NCBI GenBank assembly: GCA_012295275.1
Contig: CM022665.1
Span: 20,703,150 to 20,751,649, forward strand
Direction of reading: 5' to 3'
DNA length: 48,500 bases
Source: Chrysomallon squamiferum
Lineage: Eukaryota; Mollusca; Gastropoda; Neomphalida; Peltospiridae
The notes under the pieces are model-generated. The model made no database searches, was not told the DNA's origin, and saw only the letters and a list, made by a program, of their open reading frames with translations. This document shows, piece after piece, positions 21,901 to 32,980 of this stretch; position 1 is the first letter of the stretch, and each line of letters opens with the position of its first letter. The position numbers and the translations under genes are program-made.

Positions 21901-22417
21901 TTTTTACTATTTAATATCCTTTTCTAATTGTTTGCTTTAACATTTTTATGGAGTACTTAAGAAGCACAAAACTTTCCCCTCTGTCAAATGTGAGCTTGTT
22001 GTCCCATCTTTCACACTGACTGAGTTAGAAATGACCAGGTAATCCCACTGAAAAAGATGGGATTATCCAAACAGGAATGCCCCTGTGACAAGACATAAAG
22101 AGATTTTATGTTTAGTATTTGAAGATAATCTTTTTTTAATTTAAAATATGATACAGCAGACTCTTCAGAGATTTATAATGCTTGTTCAACAACATTTTCT
22201 TTTTCCTATTATTAGACTTCAGCCATTAACAAGATTTGGGTATTTGCTTTATTGAATGAGATACAAACACTTCACGTGTTTTCTAATCCTGCTATTTTTT
22301 CAGTTCTGACTGCATCACATACTTTTACTACAGGTGTTCAAGAGCAAGAGAAATGTAAAGGAATGAAAGAAGTACAAAATGGAAGGTAAATTAAAAATGA
22401 AGCAAAAGGTTTTGCTG

Positions 22418-22545
22418 CTGCTGTTGTTGTTGTTGTTGTTATTTATTTATTATTATTTATTTATTGTTGTTGTTGTTCACTTATTTAATTAATATTATTA
22501 TTATTATTATTATTATTTATTATGTTATTTGTTGTTGTTATTGCA

Positions 22546-22596
<51 letters not shown>

Positions 22597-22620
22597 CATT
22601 ATTATTTTATTATTAAATCA
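22418..22620. repeat. (GTT)n/(ATT)n compound block
   Basis: GCTGCTGTTGTTGTT followed by ATTTATT and long (TTA)n runs, with TTG interruptions. Confidence 0.9.
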
Positions 22621-22639
22621 TCATTTCATTCTACTCATA

Positions 22640-22960
22640 TTACAAAATGACTCGGCCAGTTTCATTTTGGTCTTTCTTTTACAAATTTAAGGGGCTTTCC
22701 CACTAAGGGACAGTACTCTAAACAAGACTTTTGGAGATACTGTGGGTGTTTAATTCATACTTACAACAGCTCATTAAGTGGGGGATAGAAAAACTGAATC
22801 CTTCTTTGTAATGTCAGAATGATTTCTTTGAATTGAGAAAACTTGACAAGGTCAATGTTGTGTCATTGTTTGAACACAAAGAGAAAAAACTGAGGAGGTG
22901 AAGACAGATAACCCCAACTATCAACATTATGTCCTCTAACCTCCCACTTGGATAGATCTG
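22640..22960. other. mixed unique DNA with a strong minus-strand donor
   Basis: GTT|GTAAGTATG on the minus strand (near 22767) is close to the ideal donor. Just before it the minus strand reads ATGAGCTGTT, which could be a minimal first coding exon in phase 1. The start context is poor (T at -3). Confidence 0.25.
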
Positions 22961-23020
22961 TCAGTAGTAAACAGATAATTACCCACTCATATCTCCATGT
23001 CCTCGTTGTACCCAGCAAGT

Positions 23021-23140
23021 CTGCTCTTTACCAAATACAGATCTCTTACACCATACTGTCTTTACCAAATAAACAACAGTCCTCTCTTTACCAGATAAAC
23101 TACAGTTCTCTGACACAGTCCTCTCTTTACCAAATAAATT
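23021..23140. repeat. degenerate CTCTTTACCAAATAAAC repeats
   Basis: CTCTTTACCA(A/G)ATA(A/C)A recurs four to five times with CAACAGTC/CTACAGTTC spacers, at about 25-45 bp spacing. Confidence 0.7.
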
Positions 23141-23286
23141 TGTTACATTATTTTGTTTTCTATATAATTTATCAATAATATAATCACTTTTTATGTCCTC
23201 AGTCACATTTACCAATAACCTAGAACATTTTTCTTTAATCTTCTATATATACAGACAGTTGTTATATATATATATATATATATATA

Positions 23287-23948
23287 CAGGGTCATTAAAA
23301 AGTCCCACTAAATTAGTCGTGAACTTTCTACAGACTGCTACAATTTGTCCCATAATGAAAAAATCCCTCTTCTTCTGTTTTCTGAGGCTGTGCAGACTTC
23401 AACGTGAACACCTTCTTTTTTGAGACACTGCCCACATCTTCAATCATTCCTCTCCAACTCCAGTCAGCATCTCCCTTGTATCAAGATTGCAGACATTCTT
23501 TATATGTTCCTTTAACTCTTCAACACTCTTGGGCTTTGATGCATAGTGTAGGAGCACCATTTTGTTGGAAAAAAATAATCACATTATGCTAAAGCAGTTC
23601 GCGATTTCTTGAATCACAAGTTCCCTGATAGATGGGTAGGTCGTCAAGGACCTCTGGAGTGGGTGCCACGTTCTCCAGATTAGACACCCTGTGACTTCTT
23701 TCTGTGGGGCTTCCTGAAAAGCAAAGCCTATGCATCAAAGCTCAGGAGTGTTGAAGAGTTAGAGGAACATTATAAGGAATGCCTGCAGTCTTGTTACAAG
23801 GGAGATGCTGACTGGAGTTGGAGAGGAATGCTTGAAGAGAAGGGCAATATATCTTGAAAAAGAAGGCGCTCTTGTTGAAATCTACAGAGCCTAAGAAAAC
23901 AGAAGAAGAGGGACTTTTTTATGATGGGACAAACTGTAGCTAAATTGA
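23287..23948 (+). mobile_element. fold-back Tc1/mariner-superfamily relic
   Basis: A left arm (about 23333-23546) is the imperfect reverse complement of a right arm (about 23728-23940), around a 181-bp unique spacer. The right arm plus spacer reads as the 3' part of a DDE transposase on the plus strand. The left arm is an inverted second copy of that 3' end. The left outer edge, CAGGGTCATTAAAAAGTCCC, resembles the AGGGACTTTTTTATG at the right edge. It follows a (TA)n run, in keeping with TA-target insertion. Confidence 0.75.
23547..23894 (+). pseudogene. truncated IS630/Tc1/mariner-type transposase, C-terminal part
   Basis: The frame reads HYAKAVRDFLNHKFPD, RWVGRQGPLEWVPRSPD, an in-frame TAG at 23681-23683, then TPCDFFLWGFLKSKAY and SVEELEEHY. 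The GAP at 23551 is out of frame with HYA. SPD-x-TP-x-DFFLWG is the block around the last catalytic Asp of this superfamily; that Asp is retained (23678-23680). A frame change near 23775 is needed to continue into ACSLVTREMLTGVGEECLKR and the stop at 23892. The N-terminal DNA-binding region and the earlier catalytic Asps are absent. The copy is clearly dead. Confidence 0.8.
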
Positions 23949-24004
23949 CCAATAGTCTGCAGTCCTCTGTGTCATAATACATACAGCCAAGTTGAAAACG
24001 TTAA

Positions 24005-24115
24005 CCTTTCTGTCAAATAATAATAATAAAAAAAATAATAATATCAATAACAGCAACAATAACAATAATCACAACAACAATAGCAACAACAACAACAATA
24101 ATAATAATAATAAGT
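24005..24115. repeat. (AAC)n/(AAT)n block
   Basis: AATAATAAT and AACAACAAC triplets with single-base interruptions. Confidence 0.9.
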
Positions 24116-24320
24116 AATAATCCCTAATCTTCTTTCATAAAATGCAAAATCTTATAAGATTTACATCTGCAGTCCTATCTTAGGTAGAGTTACCAAATAT
24201 GTAATCCCCTTGGATTCATTTCTACAATTACTGATACTGATGTCATTTGTCAGCTAGATTTCCCAGTAATGTAAATCCATTTAGGTTTTCTAATTTAGAG
24301 AATTCTTTAGACATATTTCA

Positions 24321-24321
<1 letters not shown>

Positions 24322-24373
<52 letters not shown>

Positions 24374-24376
24374 ACA
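24322..24376. repeat. (CA)n microsatellite
   Basis: About 46 nt of pure CA followed by GACACACATATATAT. Confidence 0.95.
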
Positions 24377-24399
24377 TATATATGCAGTATATAGTTCAG

Positions 24400-25190
24400 A
24401 AGATTTCATTGTTTTTCAATGACTGAATTAACCAATTGTGTGACACTATTGGAATGTGAAACAATGTAAAGTTCTAGCTGAGAAGGATTTGTTCCACTCA
24501 AATCTCAGATCATTGCTGACTAAACTCTACCCTCCTTTCAGTTATGAAACAAAATCAGTATATTTTCAGAATGATGGACATGTCTATTCTCAGTGACCAA
24601 GAGTTTTTGTTTGTCTTTGTCCACTGAAATTCTGTTAATGAGTTTTACTAGAATTACTTTATTTGAAACAGAGATTTTATAGAGATAACCTAACTGTGAA
24701 ATGTGTGTAAATTATACTTGCTTTAATCAGTAATGTTAAATAGAAATGAATATCTGGTCAAACAATATTTATAAAAAAAATTTATGTTTCAATGAAAGTA
24801 TGACATAATTATTTCAAAATGAATTCACTTGATGAAAAACAATTAAAAAGTAAACATTTTAGATAACTTTTTTTTTAAATATTATTATCATTTTAAACTC
24901 AACCTGGCTTTCTTACCACTGTAACATGGTCATGTTGTGATTACTAATATCTTGAATTCTGTCTAATTTACATTATTAATCACTTTAATTTGCATTCTGA
25001 AAAGTAAATTTATTTTTCCAAACATTTTCATTATGAAAATTAGAAAACAAATTTCATTAAAGAAAATATTTATATGTATTTATTTATTTATGTTTATATT
25101 TATTATTAAAATAATTTCTTTTTTCTTTTCTTTATTCTTTTCTGTTTTTCAATTAATTTAAATAAACATTTTCAACACATAATTTTGGGG
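24400..25190. other. AT-rich unique DNA
   Basis: No repeats beyond (TTTA)n near 25077-25092. No exon signal. Confidence 0.5.
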
Positions 25191-25191
25191 T

Positions 25192-25440
25192 TCATTTTAC
25201 AAAATATTTATCTATTCTTCTTATTATTATTATTAGAAATATTTCTGCCAATAATATTTTAATAAAATGTGCACAAAGAGAAGTTAAGTGGGTAAAGCCC
25301 AGTTTCTTTCCACCATGGATGTATTTTAATGAGTAACAGTGAACAATGAACATATCGTAATGAATATCTCTAGATAACGAAGGCTTGACAGTGGATTTCA
25401 GCACATTATGTACATAAGGTCTCACGGACAGCCCTCTATA
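25192..25440 (-). other. open minus-strand frame, status unknown
   Basis: The frame reads VRPYVHNVLKSTVKPSLSRD, IHYDMFIVHCYSLKYIHGGK and further. Its first codon in the open stretch is GTG, not ATG. A donor-like GACAA|GTAAAT (near 25449) lies just upstream. Composition is less AT-rich than the flanks. It could be exon, conserved element or chance. Confidence 0.2.
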
Positions 25441-25538
25441 ATTTACTTGTCACTGACATTTCCTATAAAGGACATCCTACAGAAATCACAGCTCCACAAG
25501 TAACAAGAAAATTTGTTTGAAGAAACAAGTGTCACTGT

Positions 25539-25691
25539 TCAGCACTGAGGGAGGTAAGGAAGGAAAAAAAAGCTTCCAGTGATTAGTAGAATGGTTTTTT
25601 CACACATGATTAACTGAATGAGATATACAAGTAATTGAATGACAAATACTAAACAACAATTCCAAACATGAACTTTGTACAAGTTGTTTCC
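25539..25691 (-). CDS. possible terminal exon with hydrophobic segments
   Basis: An excellent minus-strand acceptor (TTCTTCTCCTTCTTCAC then ATTTTTGTCTGTCCAG) precedes 25691. The following frame, entered in phase 0, runs 50 codons to a TGA at 25541-25539. It reads GNNLYKVHVWNCCLVFVIQL, LVYLIQLIMCEKTILLITG and SFFFLPYLPQC, with two membrane-like stretches. No donor or upstream partner is identified. A second strong acceptor (TTCCTTACCTCCCTCAG) lies near its end, so the true exon could instead begin there. Product unknown. Confidence 0.22.
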   Translation of the reverse strand, partial: GNNLYKVHVWNCCLVFVIQLLVYLIQLIMCEKTILLITGSFFFLPYLPQC

Positions 25692-25899
25692 CTGGACAGA
25701 CAAAAATGTGAAGAAGGAGAAGAAAAATAAAAGCTTTTCATAACCTTTGGACAGGTGACCATTGTTGTAGAAAGCTTGTGGTTCCAGCAATATTTTCCAC
25801 CTCTAGATGTCGTCAAGTGACGTGTTTTGTGTCAGGACTGAATAAGCACCACAGGTAGGAGCGACCAAGATCAAAACACTGATAGTCATGTTCTGCTTA

Positions 25900-27400
25900 T
25901 GAAAAATAAGAAAAGAAAATAATTGAAAAAGAAAAAAAAAAGTTAATGGACAAAAAGAAAGTCATCACCCACGTTTTAGAACATTTTCAGGATTCTTAAT
26001 GTTAAATCCCAGACACAGAAGTCTACATTCACCAACATTAATTCTGATTTTATTTACAAAAAATACAACAGATTGTTAAATCTTCATGTGGGAAAACAAA
26101 CAAAAAACAGATCTATAATAATTTGTAATACAATACACCTGTCTGTCTTCAAGCAGTAACAATATGTCTGCAGGTTTCTACCTGTCTTATCAAAACCAAA
26201 ACATGGTCAAACACTATACATTTGTCAGGTGGTCAGTGTTTTCATGATAAATTCAAAATATTTGTTTTGAATCGGACAACAGACAGAATCCAAGATTATT
26301 CGATACACTTGTCATGTCAGTACAAAACATATATAAATAAAAAATGTGAATTTAAAATTTAACTTTTCACTGAAATAATCAATCAGAATATATGGGTGTT
26401 TCTTTATTGTACAGAAATCGTAAATTATTATTTCTGTAATTATCTGAGTAAAGAATTAAACAAGTTTTTGAGTTGGGTGTAATTACACTCATTAAGTACC
26501 CAATTACTGACAGAAAACTTTTCAACAAGGACTTTAACCAGACACTCAACATTATTTTTATATCTGAAAAGAAATCCACTTGTTAGGGTCGACAACATTT
26601 TGACCATTATCTAGAATGTTGTATCTAAGTCCTCATATGATTCATTCTCATGACTTTCAGCTCTTGTTGTAACAAAACATTTAGTTTACCAGCAGATAAC
26701 AAAAAAATAAGAAGGCACAATACAAGCTAGGCGACTATGAAATGTTTGCACTGTTGACAGATCACTTGAACGATGTTCATTATTAACAAATACTTATGTT
26801 TTATACTCCTAGAGAAATACAAGAGTGGACAGTATCAATTGGTACTTGAGCACTGAAACAAATTTTCAGGAACAAACACTAACGCTTGTGTTTAATGACT
26901 ACTTTTATATTCATTACTGGTGAGAGATGACAATGAAAATGAAGTTGGCTGAAAAGTTTATGACAGTCTGTCTGTACATCAGCGTTCTGTCCTCTCTATC
27001 TGTTTATTTCAATCAATAGCTTTAGTTTAGATGGACAACAGACAGGGTTTGGTGAGCAAAGAAAGAGAATTCATTAATAACATGCAGGTATATAAATATG
27101 AGTTTGTTAACCACAGGTAGTAAACAAACTTGACATGCTTAATGACAGTTTCAAGATGTTTCTTACAACACTCAGATTCAGAAATCTTCACATAGAAAAT
27201 AAATAATATTAAAAAAATATTATATTATATTCACACAACCAAATCCAGTCTGGTTTAAATATAATGTTTCCAGTTTTCTCTTTGCTGTCAGTTAGTTGTG
27301 TTGTGTTTTGTTTGTTTTTAAATTAAACATTATCTCAGGTAGAAAAAATTATAACATACAGAAATTTAGAAATCTAATAAGCAAAAATTAAACTGTTTTT
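25900..27400. other. unique AT-rich DNA
   Basis: Mostly non-repetitive, without convincing exon borders. The frame at 26379-26579 (minus) has no splice or start support. Confidence 0.45.
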
Positions 27401-27404
27401 GTAA

Positions 27405-27720
27405 TGTCAATGTGTGTGTGGATGTGGGGTGGGTTTTTGTGTGTATGTGTAGTATGTTTGTGTATCTGTGTAGCTGTCTGTGTATATGTTGAATATATGT
27501 ATGTATGTATGTATATTTATATATGCAAGTAAATTATCTATGTGCATGTTTAGTATGAATGTATGTATGATGTATGTATGAAGCTATCAGTGTACATGTG
27601 TAGCTAGTATCTGTAATAATATATATGGTGTGTATATGTGTATGTGTATTTATCTAAAGTGTGTGTATGTGTGTGTAGATATCTATAATGTATGTGCAGT
27701 ATGTATGTGTATATAATGTG
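27405..27720. repeat. degenerate (TG)n/(TATG)n region
   Basis: GTGTGT, GTATGTATG and TGTGTATATG words dominate, with several phrase-level duplications such as TAGTATGTATGTGTAT. Confidence 0.8.
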
Positions 27721-27834
27721 TTTATTAAAATAACCCTATACATCAAAGTGTGAGAAAAACAAAGTATATATAAAATATTACAAAACATCAACTACAACAA
27801 ACACATTATCTAACACAGCAAAGTACAGTTACAT

Positions 27835-27985
27835 TAAAGTATCTTATCAGTATGTAATAAACTAGCTTAACAGTATACAATAAACTGTCTTAACAATATA
27901 CACTAAACTATCTGACCAGTATACAGTAAACTATCTTATTGTATACGATAAACTATGTTAACAGTATACAATAAACAACCACATA
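27835..27985. repeat. about 23-28-bp tandem repeat
   Basis: AACAGTATACAATAAACT with TGTCTT/ATCTGA-type spacers recurs about six times at slightly variable spacing. Confidence 0.75.
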
Positions 27986-28029
27986 TAATGAAACATATAA
28001 TAAAACAAATTATTATACATACACAAATA

Positions 28030-28860
28030 TCAAATAAAACATATCTATATCTGCACACACACACACACACATATATAATAAATGTGTGTGCACGTGTGTG
28101 TGTAGAACATTTGGATAAAACAATTTAACTATGAAATAAAAACTATATGCTACAGCAAGTATCACTGCCTGTTGAAATAGAGAAAAAGATTGATACAGTA
28201 TGTTAAAGGAACAAAAGTATCAAGTTTATAAAATGTTTTAGTACTGTGATTGTTACAGTATGCCAAGAAGAAAGGTAACTACAGCAAAGTACTGATTACA
28301 AATGATACTTGATAATTAAACTAAAATATTTCTGTTGCATTAAGAACAACATACTAGGCAATAATGTGTGTGTGTGTGTGTGTGTGAAATAAAGTGCCTG
28401 AGACAAATAATTCAGAAAATTAAAAATAAAATTAAAACAAAAAGCTCTTTACTTGTTCCTGCAACATGTTAATTAAACATAAAAATTAAATACTGTAAAG
28501 ACACAGAGTAAAAAGAAGAAAAAAAAACCAAAAGAAAAAGAAACAATAGAAAGAAAAAACTAAAGGAACAAGGGCAATAAAAATTTAAATGGTTATGGTT
28601 AAATTTCATGACAAAACACAATTGGACAGAAGGACAGATGTATGGATAAAAAGAGACAGAGTGAAATATTTTTCTGATCAGATCACAGCAGTTAAAACAT
28701 TTAGGTATGTTGGCATTTGTCATTTAGATAAAACAGAGTTAAAACAACACAGAAGGAGAAATGATTTAATAGAAGAACGTGTCGAGAAAGAAAAAATAGA
28801 TATATAAAAAAAACTAAAATGAAAATAAAATCTTTTCCTGTACTTGAGATAGAATTACCA
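28030..28860. other. AT/purine-rich DNA with (CA)n and (GT)n
   Basis: Microsatellites at about 28055-28072 and 28365-28386. A plus-strand frame at 28589-28807 begins MVMVKFHDKTQLDRRTDVWI and is Lys/Arg-rich, but it sits in purine-rich sequence and has no splice signal. Confidence 0.4.
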
Positions 28861-29170
28861 GGTTTTGTGTGACGTATCTAAAAAGTAAAATCTTTTATGT
28901 ATCTCTGGCGATGCGCTAACTTTCAACAAAGCCTGGACATTTAAAGAGCAAACAGATCCCAATGACAGCCATTTTGAGAAGGAGAGGACATTTAAACACG
29001 CCATCTCTTTTTCTCTTTCACCTGTCTTGTCACATAAAGTGACATCCGTTAGTGACAGCCATGTGTGTTAAAACATACAATCTTAGTGTTCTCAGAGACA
29101 TTTAAACCTCAATAAAATGCCATCTTTGAATGTGCTTGTTATTCATACCAGAATTCATCTGTAGCCAGGA
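28860..29170. other. complex unique island with repeated GACATTTAAA
   Basis: GGACATTTAAA occurs near 28934 and 28987 and GACATTTAAACC near 29098; GTGACAGCCAT/AATGACAGCCAT occurs twice and GCCATCT twice. These give an irregular internal repetition within otherwise mixed-composition DNA. No frame explains it. Confidence 0.4.
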
Positions 29171-29271
29171 ATGTTGATGCACCCTCGACTATTATTGTGC
29201 AAATGCTATGAAAGCAAAATAAGCCTCAATGTAATAGGATACGACTCTCTTTTTATTTCTTTTCTCTTTCT

Positions 29272-29272
29272 T

Positions 29273-29303
<31 letters not shown>
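29272..29303. repeat. poly-T tract
   Basis: About 30 T after TTTCTTTC. A second T-run lies at about 29465-29484. Confidence 0.9.
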
Positions 29304-29489
29304 CACTGCTGGCCTATAAAACTAGTTTGTACATTAAAACTGTGGTCTCTTCTATGTATGAGATAAGTTTTTAAAGTTTTAAAATATCTTTATATTAAAC
29401 AGTTTTAATATCTCTTAAGATACATGCACTTCCTTCAGATTATTGTCACAAAGATTAAAACACTTTTTTTTTTTTTTTTTTTTTAAAGT

Positions 29490-29765
29490 AAGAACTAAAG
29501 AAAGTTTAATAAATTAATAACTGAAGATAATTTAAGGAAAAAAAGAAAAATGGGAAGGAAAACTTAATAAATTAATAGTTAAAGATAATTTAAGGAAAGA
29601 AAAAAAACAGTAAAATTTAATAAATTAATATTTGAAGATAATTTAAGGAAAAAAGAAAAAGGGGAATAAAAATTTAAGAAATTTATAAGTGAGGATAATT
29701 TAAAAAAAAAAAAAAAAGTAAAATTTAATAAATTAATAATCTGAAGATAATTTAAAAAAAAAGGA
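29490..29765. repeat. about 55-bp minisatellite, 5 copies
   Basis: TTTAATAAATTAATA followed by TGAAGATAATTTAAGG and a purine run recurs with starts near 29507, 29564, 29618, 29673 and 29727. Confidence 0.85.
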
Positions 29766-30069
29766 AAAACAAGTTAAAGATAACACCAGTCAGAGTAAGT
29801 TGAAAGCCTAAAAGATATTTTATAAACTTTATCATTTTCTGATTACACGAGAGTTTTAGTTAGAAATTGTAATTTTATTCATGTTTGATAGTTTACTCTG
29901 ACCTTTGTTGTTAAGAGGAAATTTTTATAAAGTTTTGAAAAATAATTTCATACAGAATTCCTCAGTGTAGTTACTTTTAAACAGCACTTCCACACATTTT
30001 CATTACTTCAAAAATAAATCTGTATTTCTATACTTTGGACATTTGACTCAGACAATAAAAATCTATTAA

Positions 30070-30076
30070 TAATAAT

Positions 30077-30128
<52 letters not shown>

Positions 30129-30255
30129 TAATGGTAATTATGGTAATAATAATAATCGTAACAGCAACACTAATAATAATTTTTTTTTTTTTTTTTTTTT
30201 TTTTTTTCTTTGAAATCTCAAACTACTGGTTGTGAAAAAAAAAAAAAAAAAAATA
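30070..30255. repeat. (AAT)n, poly-T and poly-A cluster
   Basis: (AAT)n at about 30073-30130, degenerate triplets, a T-run at about 30179-30207 and an A-run at about 30235-30253. Confidence 0.9.
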
Positions 30256-30259
30256 AAGT

Positions 30260-31175
30260 AAATAAGTATGTTGTATGATTTATATCTGTCATAGGTCATG
30301 AGCTAGTAATATAGATTTGTATGTTATCAGTGTTGAATAATGATAGATGTATTCTATGTAAAAACTATATTTGTAAACAAAACATTTATAATGAAGTTTT
30401 TAATGGAGACAAATTTAAATATTAGGTAACTGGTATTACATTTTCGGATATATCTAATGCTAAAATAAACCACCCACACACACACCTACACACACATAAC
30501 AAAATATGCATGAAAAATAAGTAAAATCTATATAAATCTGTAGACAAAATATTCTATGCAAATCTTATGCTAGTTGTAGAATTTCATTTAATTTTTTGAG
30601 TCTGTATTTTTTTTTCTTCTGTTTATACTTTGTTTCATTTTATTCTTTAAAATGACAACTTTATTTTTATGTACACACTTTCTTTTTCTTATTTATTTAT
30701 TTATTTATTTATTTCCTGCATTGTGGTAAACAAAAGAAGAAGAAAGAAAGAATAATGAAATAAGTAAAAGTAAATAAATAAATAAATAAATATTATTATT
30801 TACATTGTCAATATTTGTTTAAAATTTGTATAAAAAAAAAAAAAATTATTTTCTATTTACTCCATTCCATAAAATACTACCTCTGAATAGAAGGAAATTT
30901 AAAAATAACCAAAGTTTTCATGGATATCATCCCATTACATAATGGTACCATCCTGTTTTGTAATTTATTATTTAATTTGTTTTCTCTGTCTTCTTTTCTT
31001 TACTTTTCACGTAACAATACTAATCATTTTCTTCTTTCTTGTTTTATTTTGTTCTTTCTGTTAAGCCCTTGTTTGTATTATTTTTAGAAAATAGTGTGAA
31101 TTTTACCAGTCTGACAAATAGGGTAATAACTGACTTTGAGTTAATAATATCTGTCTGATCAATATAAAGTTATTT
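30260..31175. other. AT-rich unique DNA
   Basis: Short (TTTA)n near 30689-30715 and (AAAT)n near 30773-30792. No exon signal. Confidence 0.5.
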
Positions 31176-31179
31176 TCTT

Positions 31180-31233
31180 TTTGGTGGTGGTTGTGAATAA
31201 AATATATATATATATTTCACAACCACCACCAAA
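31180..31233. repeat. inverted repeat, 18-bp arms around an (AT)n loop
   Basis: TTTGGTGGTGGTTGTGAA (31180-31197) is exactly reverse-complementary to 31216-31233, with an 18-nt AT loop. The left arm is GT-rich in a region that is otherwise AT-only. Confidence 0.85.
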
Positions 31234-31239
31234 TAAATA

Positions 31240-31370
31240 AATAAGCAAGGAAAAAAAAGTAAATAAGTAACTAAATAAATAAGTAAGTTAATAAATAAAT
31301 ATGTAAGTAAGTAAGTAAATAAAGAAATATGTAAATATGTAAGTAAGTAAATTAATTAATCTAAGTCGAT
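31240..31370. repeat. (AAAT)n/(AAGT)n degenerate block
   Basis: AAATAAATAAGTAAGT-type tetranucleotides. Confidence 0.85.
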
Positions 31371-31528
31371 AAAAATTTGTTTTGATCACTGATCATTATT
31401 TAAAACTAATTGTTTGTGTTGGAACCACTTTTTTCAAGCCTCTTTGCATCTAATTCCTGCAGGGTTTTTTTTATTGTTGTTTTTTGTCATTTGTTTTTTA
31501 ATGGCTGCTGTGGAAAAAACATTTCTTT

Positions 31529-31529
31529 A

Positions 31530-31594
<65 letters not shown>
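31529..31594. repeat. (ATT)n microsatellite
   Basis: About 66 nt of pure ATT repeats. It explains the poly-Tyr and poly-Ile frames. Confidence 0.95.
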
Positions 31595-31595
<1 letters not shown>

Positions 31596-31599
31596 AATA

Positions 31600-32200
31600 C
31601 TGTCCTTTTTGGGTGGGGCATATTTTTCAAATTTATTTAATTTATTTTTTTATTTATTTTTGGTTTTTTATTATAATTTTAACATCAATTTTGTTTCTTC
31701 ATTAATGATGGAAATTATTTTAAAATTATATTTTCTTTATTATTAAAATTGTTTTGTTTATTTTATTTTATTTTATTTTATTTTATTTATTTATTTTTTA
31801 TTATTATTATTAATTATTTTTCCTAAATTGTTTTTTTAATTTGAGGTATAGGATGTTAGAACTGATTTACATAAAATAAAAAAATAAAATTCTGTAAATT
31901 TAATTTTGTAAGTCAAAAGAAATATGAATGAATGGAAACACATGAATTTCAAAAACTAATGTCATTTTTGTTGTTTTGTTTTGTTTATTCAGTTAACAAA
32001 ACACCTCAAATTATATAATTAATATAGTGTTATTTTGAAAATCTTAAATAAAGAAAGGAATAAATAAATAGTGAGTAAGTGAATAGATAAAGAAATAAAT
32101 GAATAAATAAACAAAAAGAATTTTAAAAAAAAGAATTAAACTGTTAAACAAAAAACATAAAAAAAAAAAAATATATATATATATATATATAATTAATTAC
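31600..32200. other. AT-rich DNA with (TTTTA)n and (TA)n
   Basis: (TTTTA)n near 31756-31790 and (TA)n near 32170-32191. No gene signal. Confidence 0.6.
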
Positions 32201-32329
32201 ATACCTTGATGGAGTGACATGAGAGAGAGAGTTAATGTGAAGTCACTGACAGGGTGTGTGAAAAACATGATATTAAAATGGTACTAAAAGGCAATCTAGC
32301 TTGTGTTAATGAACCTAATGCCACCCAAA

Positions 32330-32940
32330 CCATTTTCAATGCCAGACAAACACACTGGCGACTGAAAAGCTAACTGACAGAGCTGAATAGAGACTGACGG
32401 ACTGAATGGAAACTGATGCATTGGGTTATTGACGAGGACAGGTGCAAGTGACTTTGACAACAAAACATCTCAATAAGATACAAACAGTACGACGCACACT
32501 TTCCTTGTTCAGTAAAAGTTTCATTTCATTACAGACACAGTTTTCATGACTGTCGGACAAACGGGCTTGCAGACGCAAGTTGTCTTGTTTCTGCGGAACA
32601 TGCCCAACACAACGCAAGCTGGTTAGCGACGTTGCCACTATTCACTTAGCATCGTCTGAAAAGGTGTTTGAGTTAACACTATAGTCATTCTACACTGCAC
32701 GAAGAGTCAACACAATTTGCAGATATTTACTAACTTGAAGCTCTCTCCTTTCGCCGGCCACTGAATGGATGGTGAGGTTAATTAGATGAAGTCAGGTGGA
32801 GGTTGTGAATGAGGTTGACTTTTGTGTTTCCATCTGACAAAAGAGTTCGTAAAACCCCAGCAATTGGGCAGGCGTTGAAAATCTCTGACTTGGGTACATC
32901 CAATTACACTTTCACCTAGTATATGTACACAAATCGCTCA
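32330..32940. other. complex island left of the satellite
   Basis: About 600 bp of mixed composition. The minus-strand frame ending at 32426 (open from 32638, first codon GTG) contains KQDNLRLQARLSDSHENCVC and VCILLRCFVVKVTCTCPRQ. It follows a possible acceptor GTTGGGCATGTTCCGCAG. A better minus-strand acceptor, TTTTACGAACTCTTTTGTCAG, lies near 32839. Either could mark an exon, but the open frames after them are short and no donor is clear. Confidence 0.3.
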
Positions 32941-32980
32941 ATTCAATATGTGTTAGCTGTTTGTGTGGTAGAAAAAAGAA

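Noticed and set aside
23193-23592. Plus-strand ORFs over the left arm of the transposon
   Set aside because: They are the inverted copy of the transposase 3' end read on the wrong strand.
28589-28807. Lys/Arg-rich plus-strand ORF MVMVKFHDKTQLDRR...
   Set aside because: Purine-rich DNA easily gives such frames. No splice sites or similarity were recognised.
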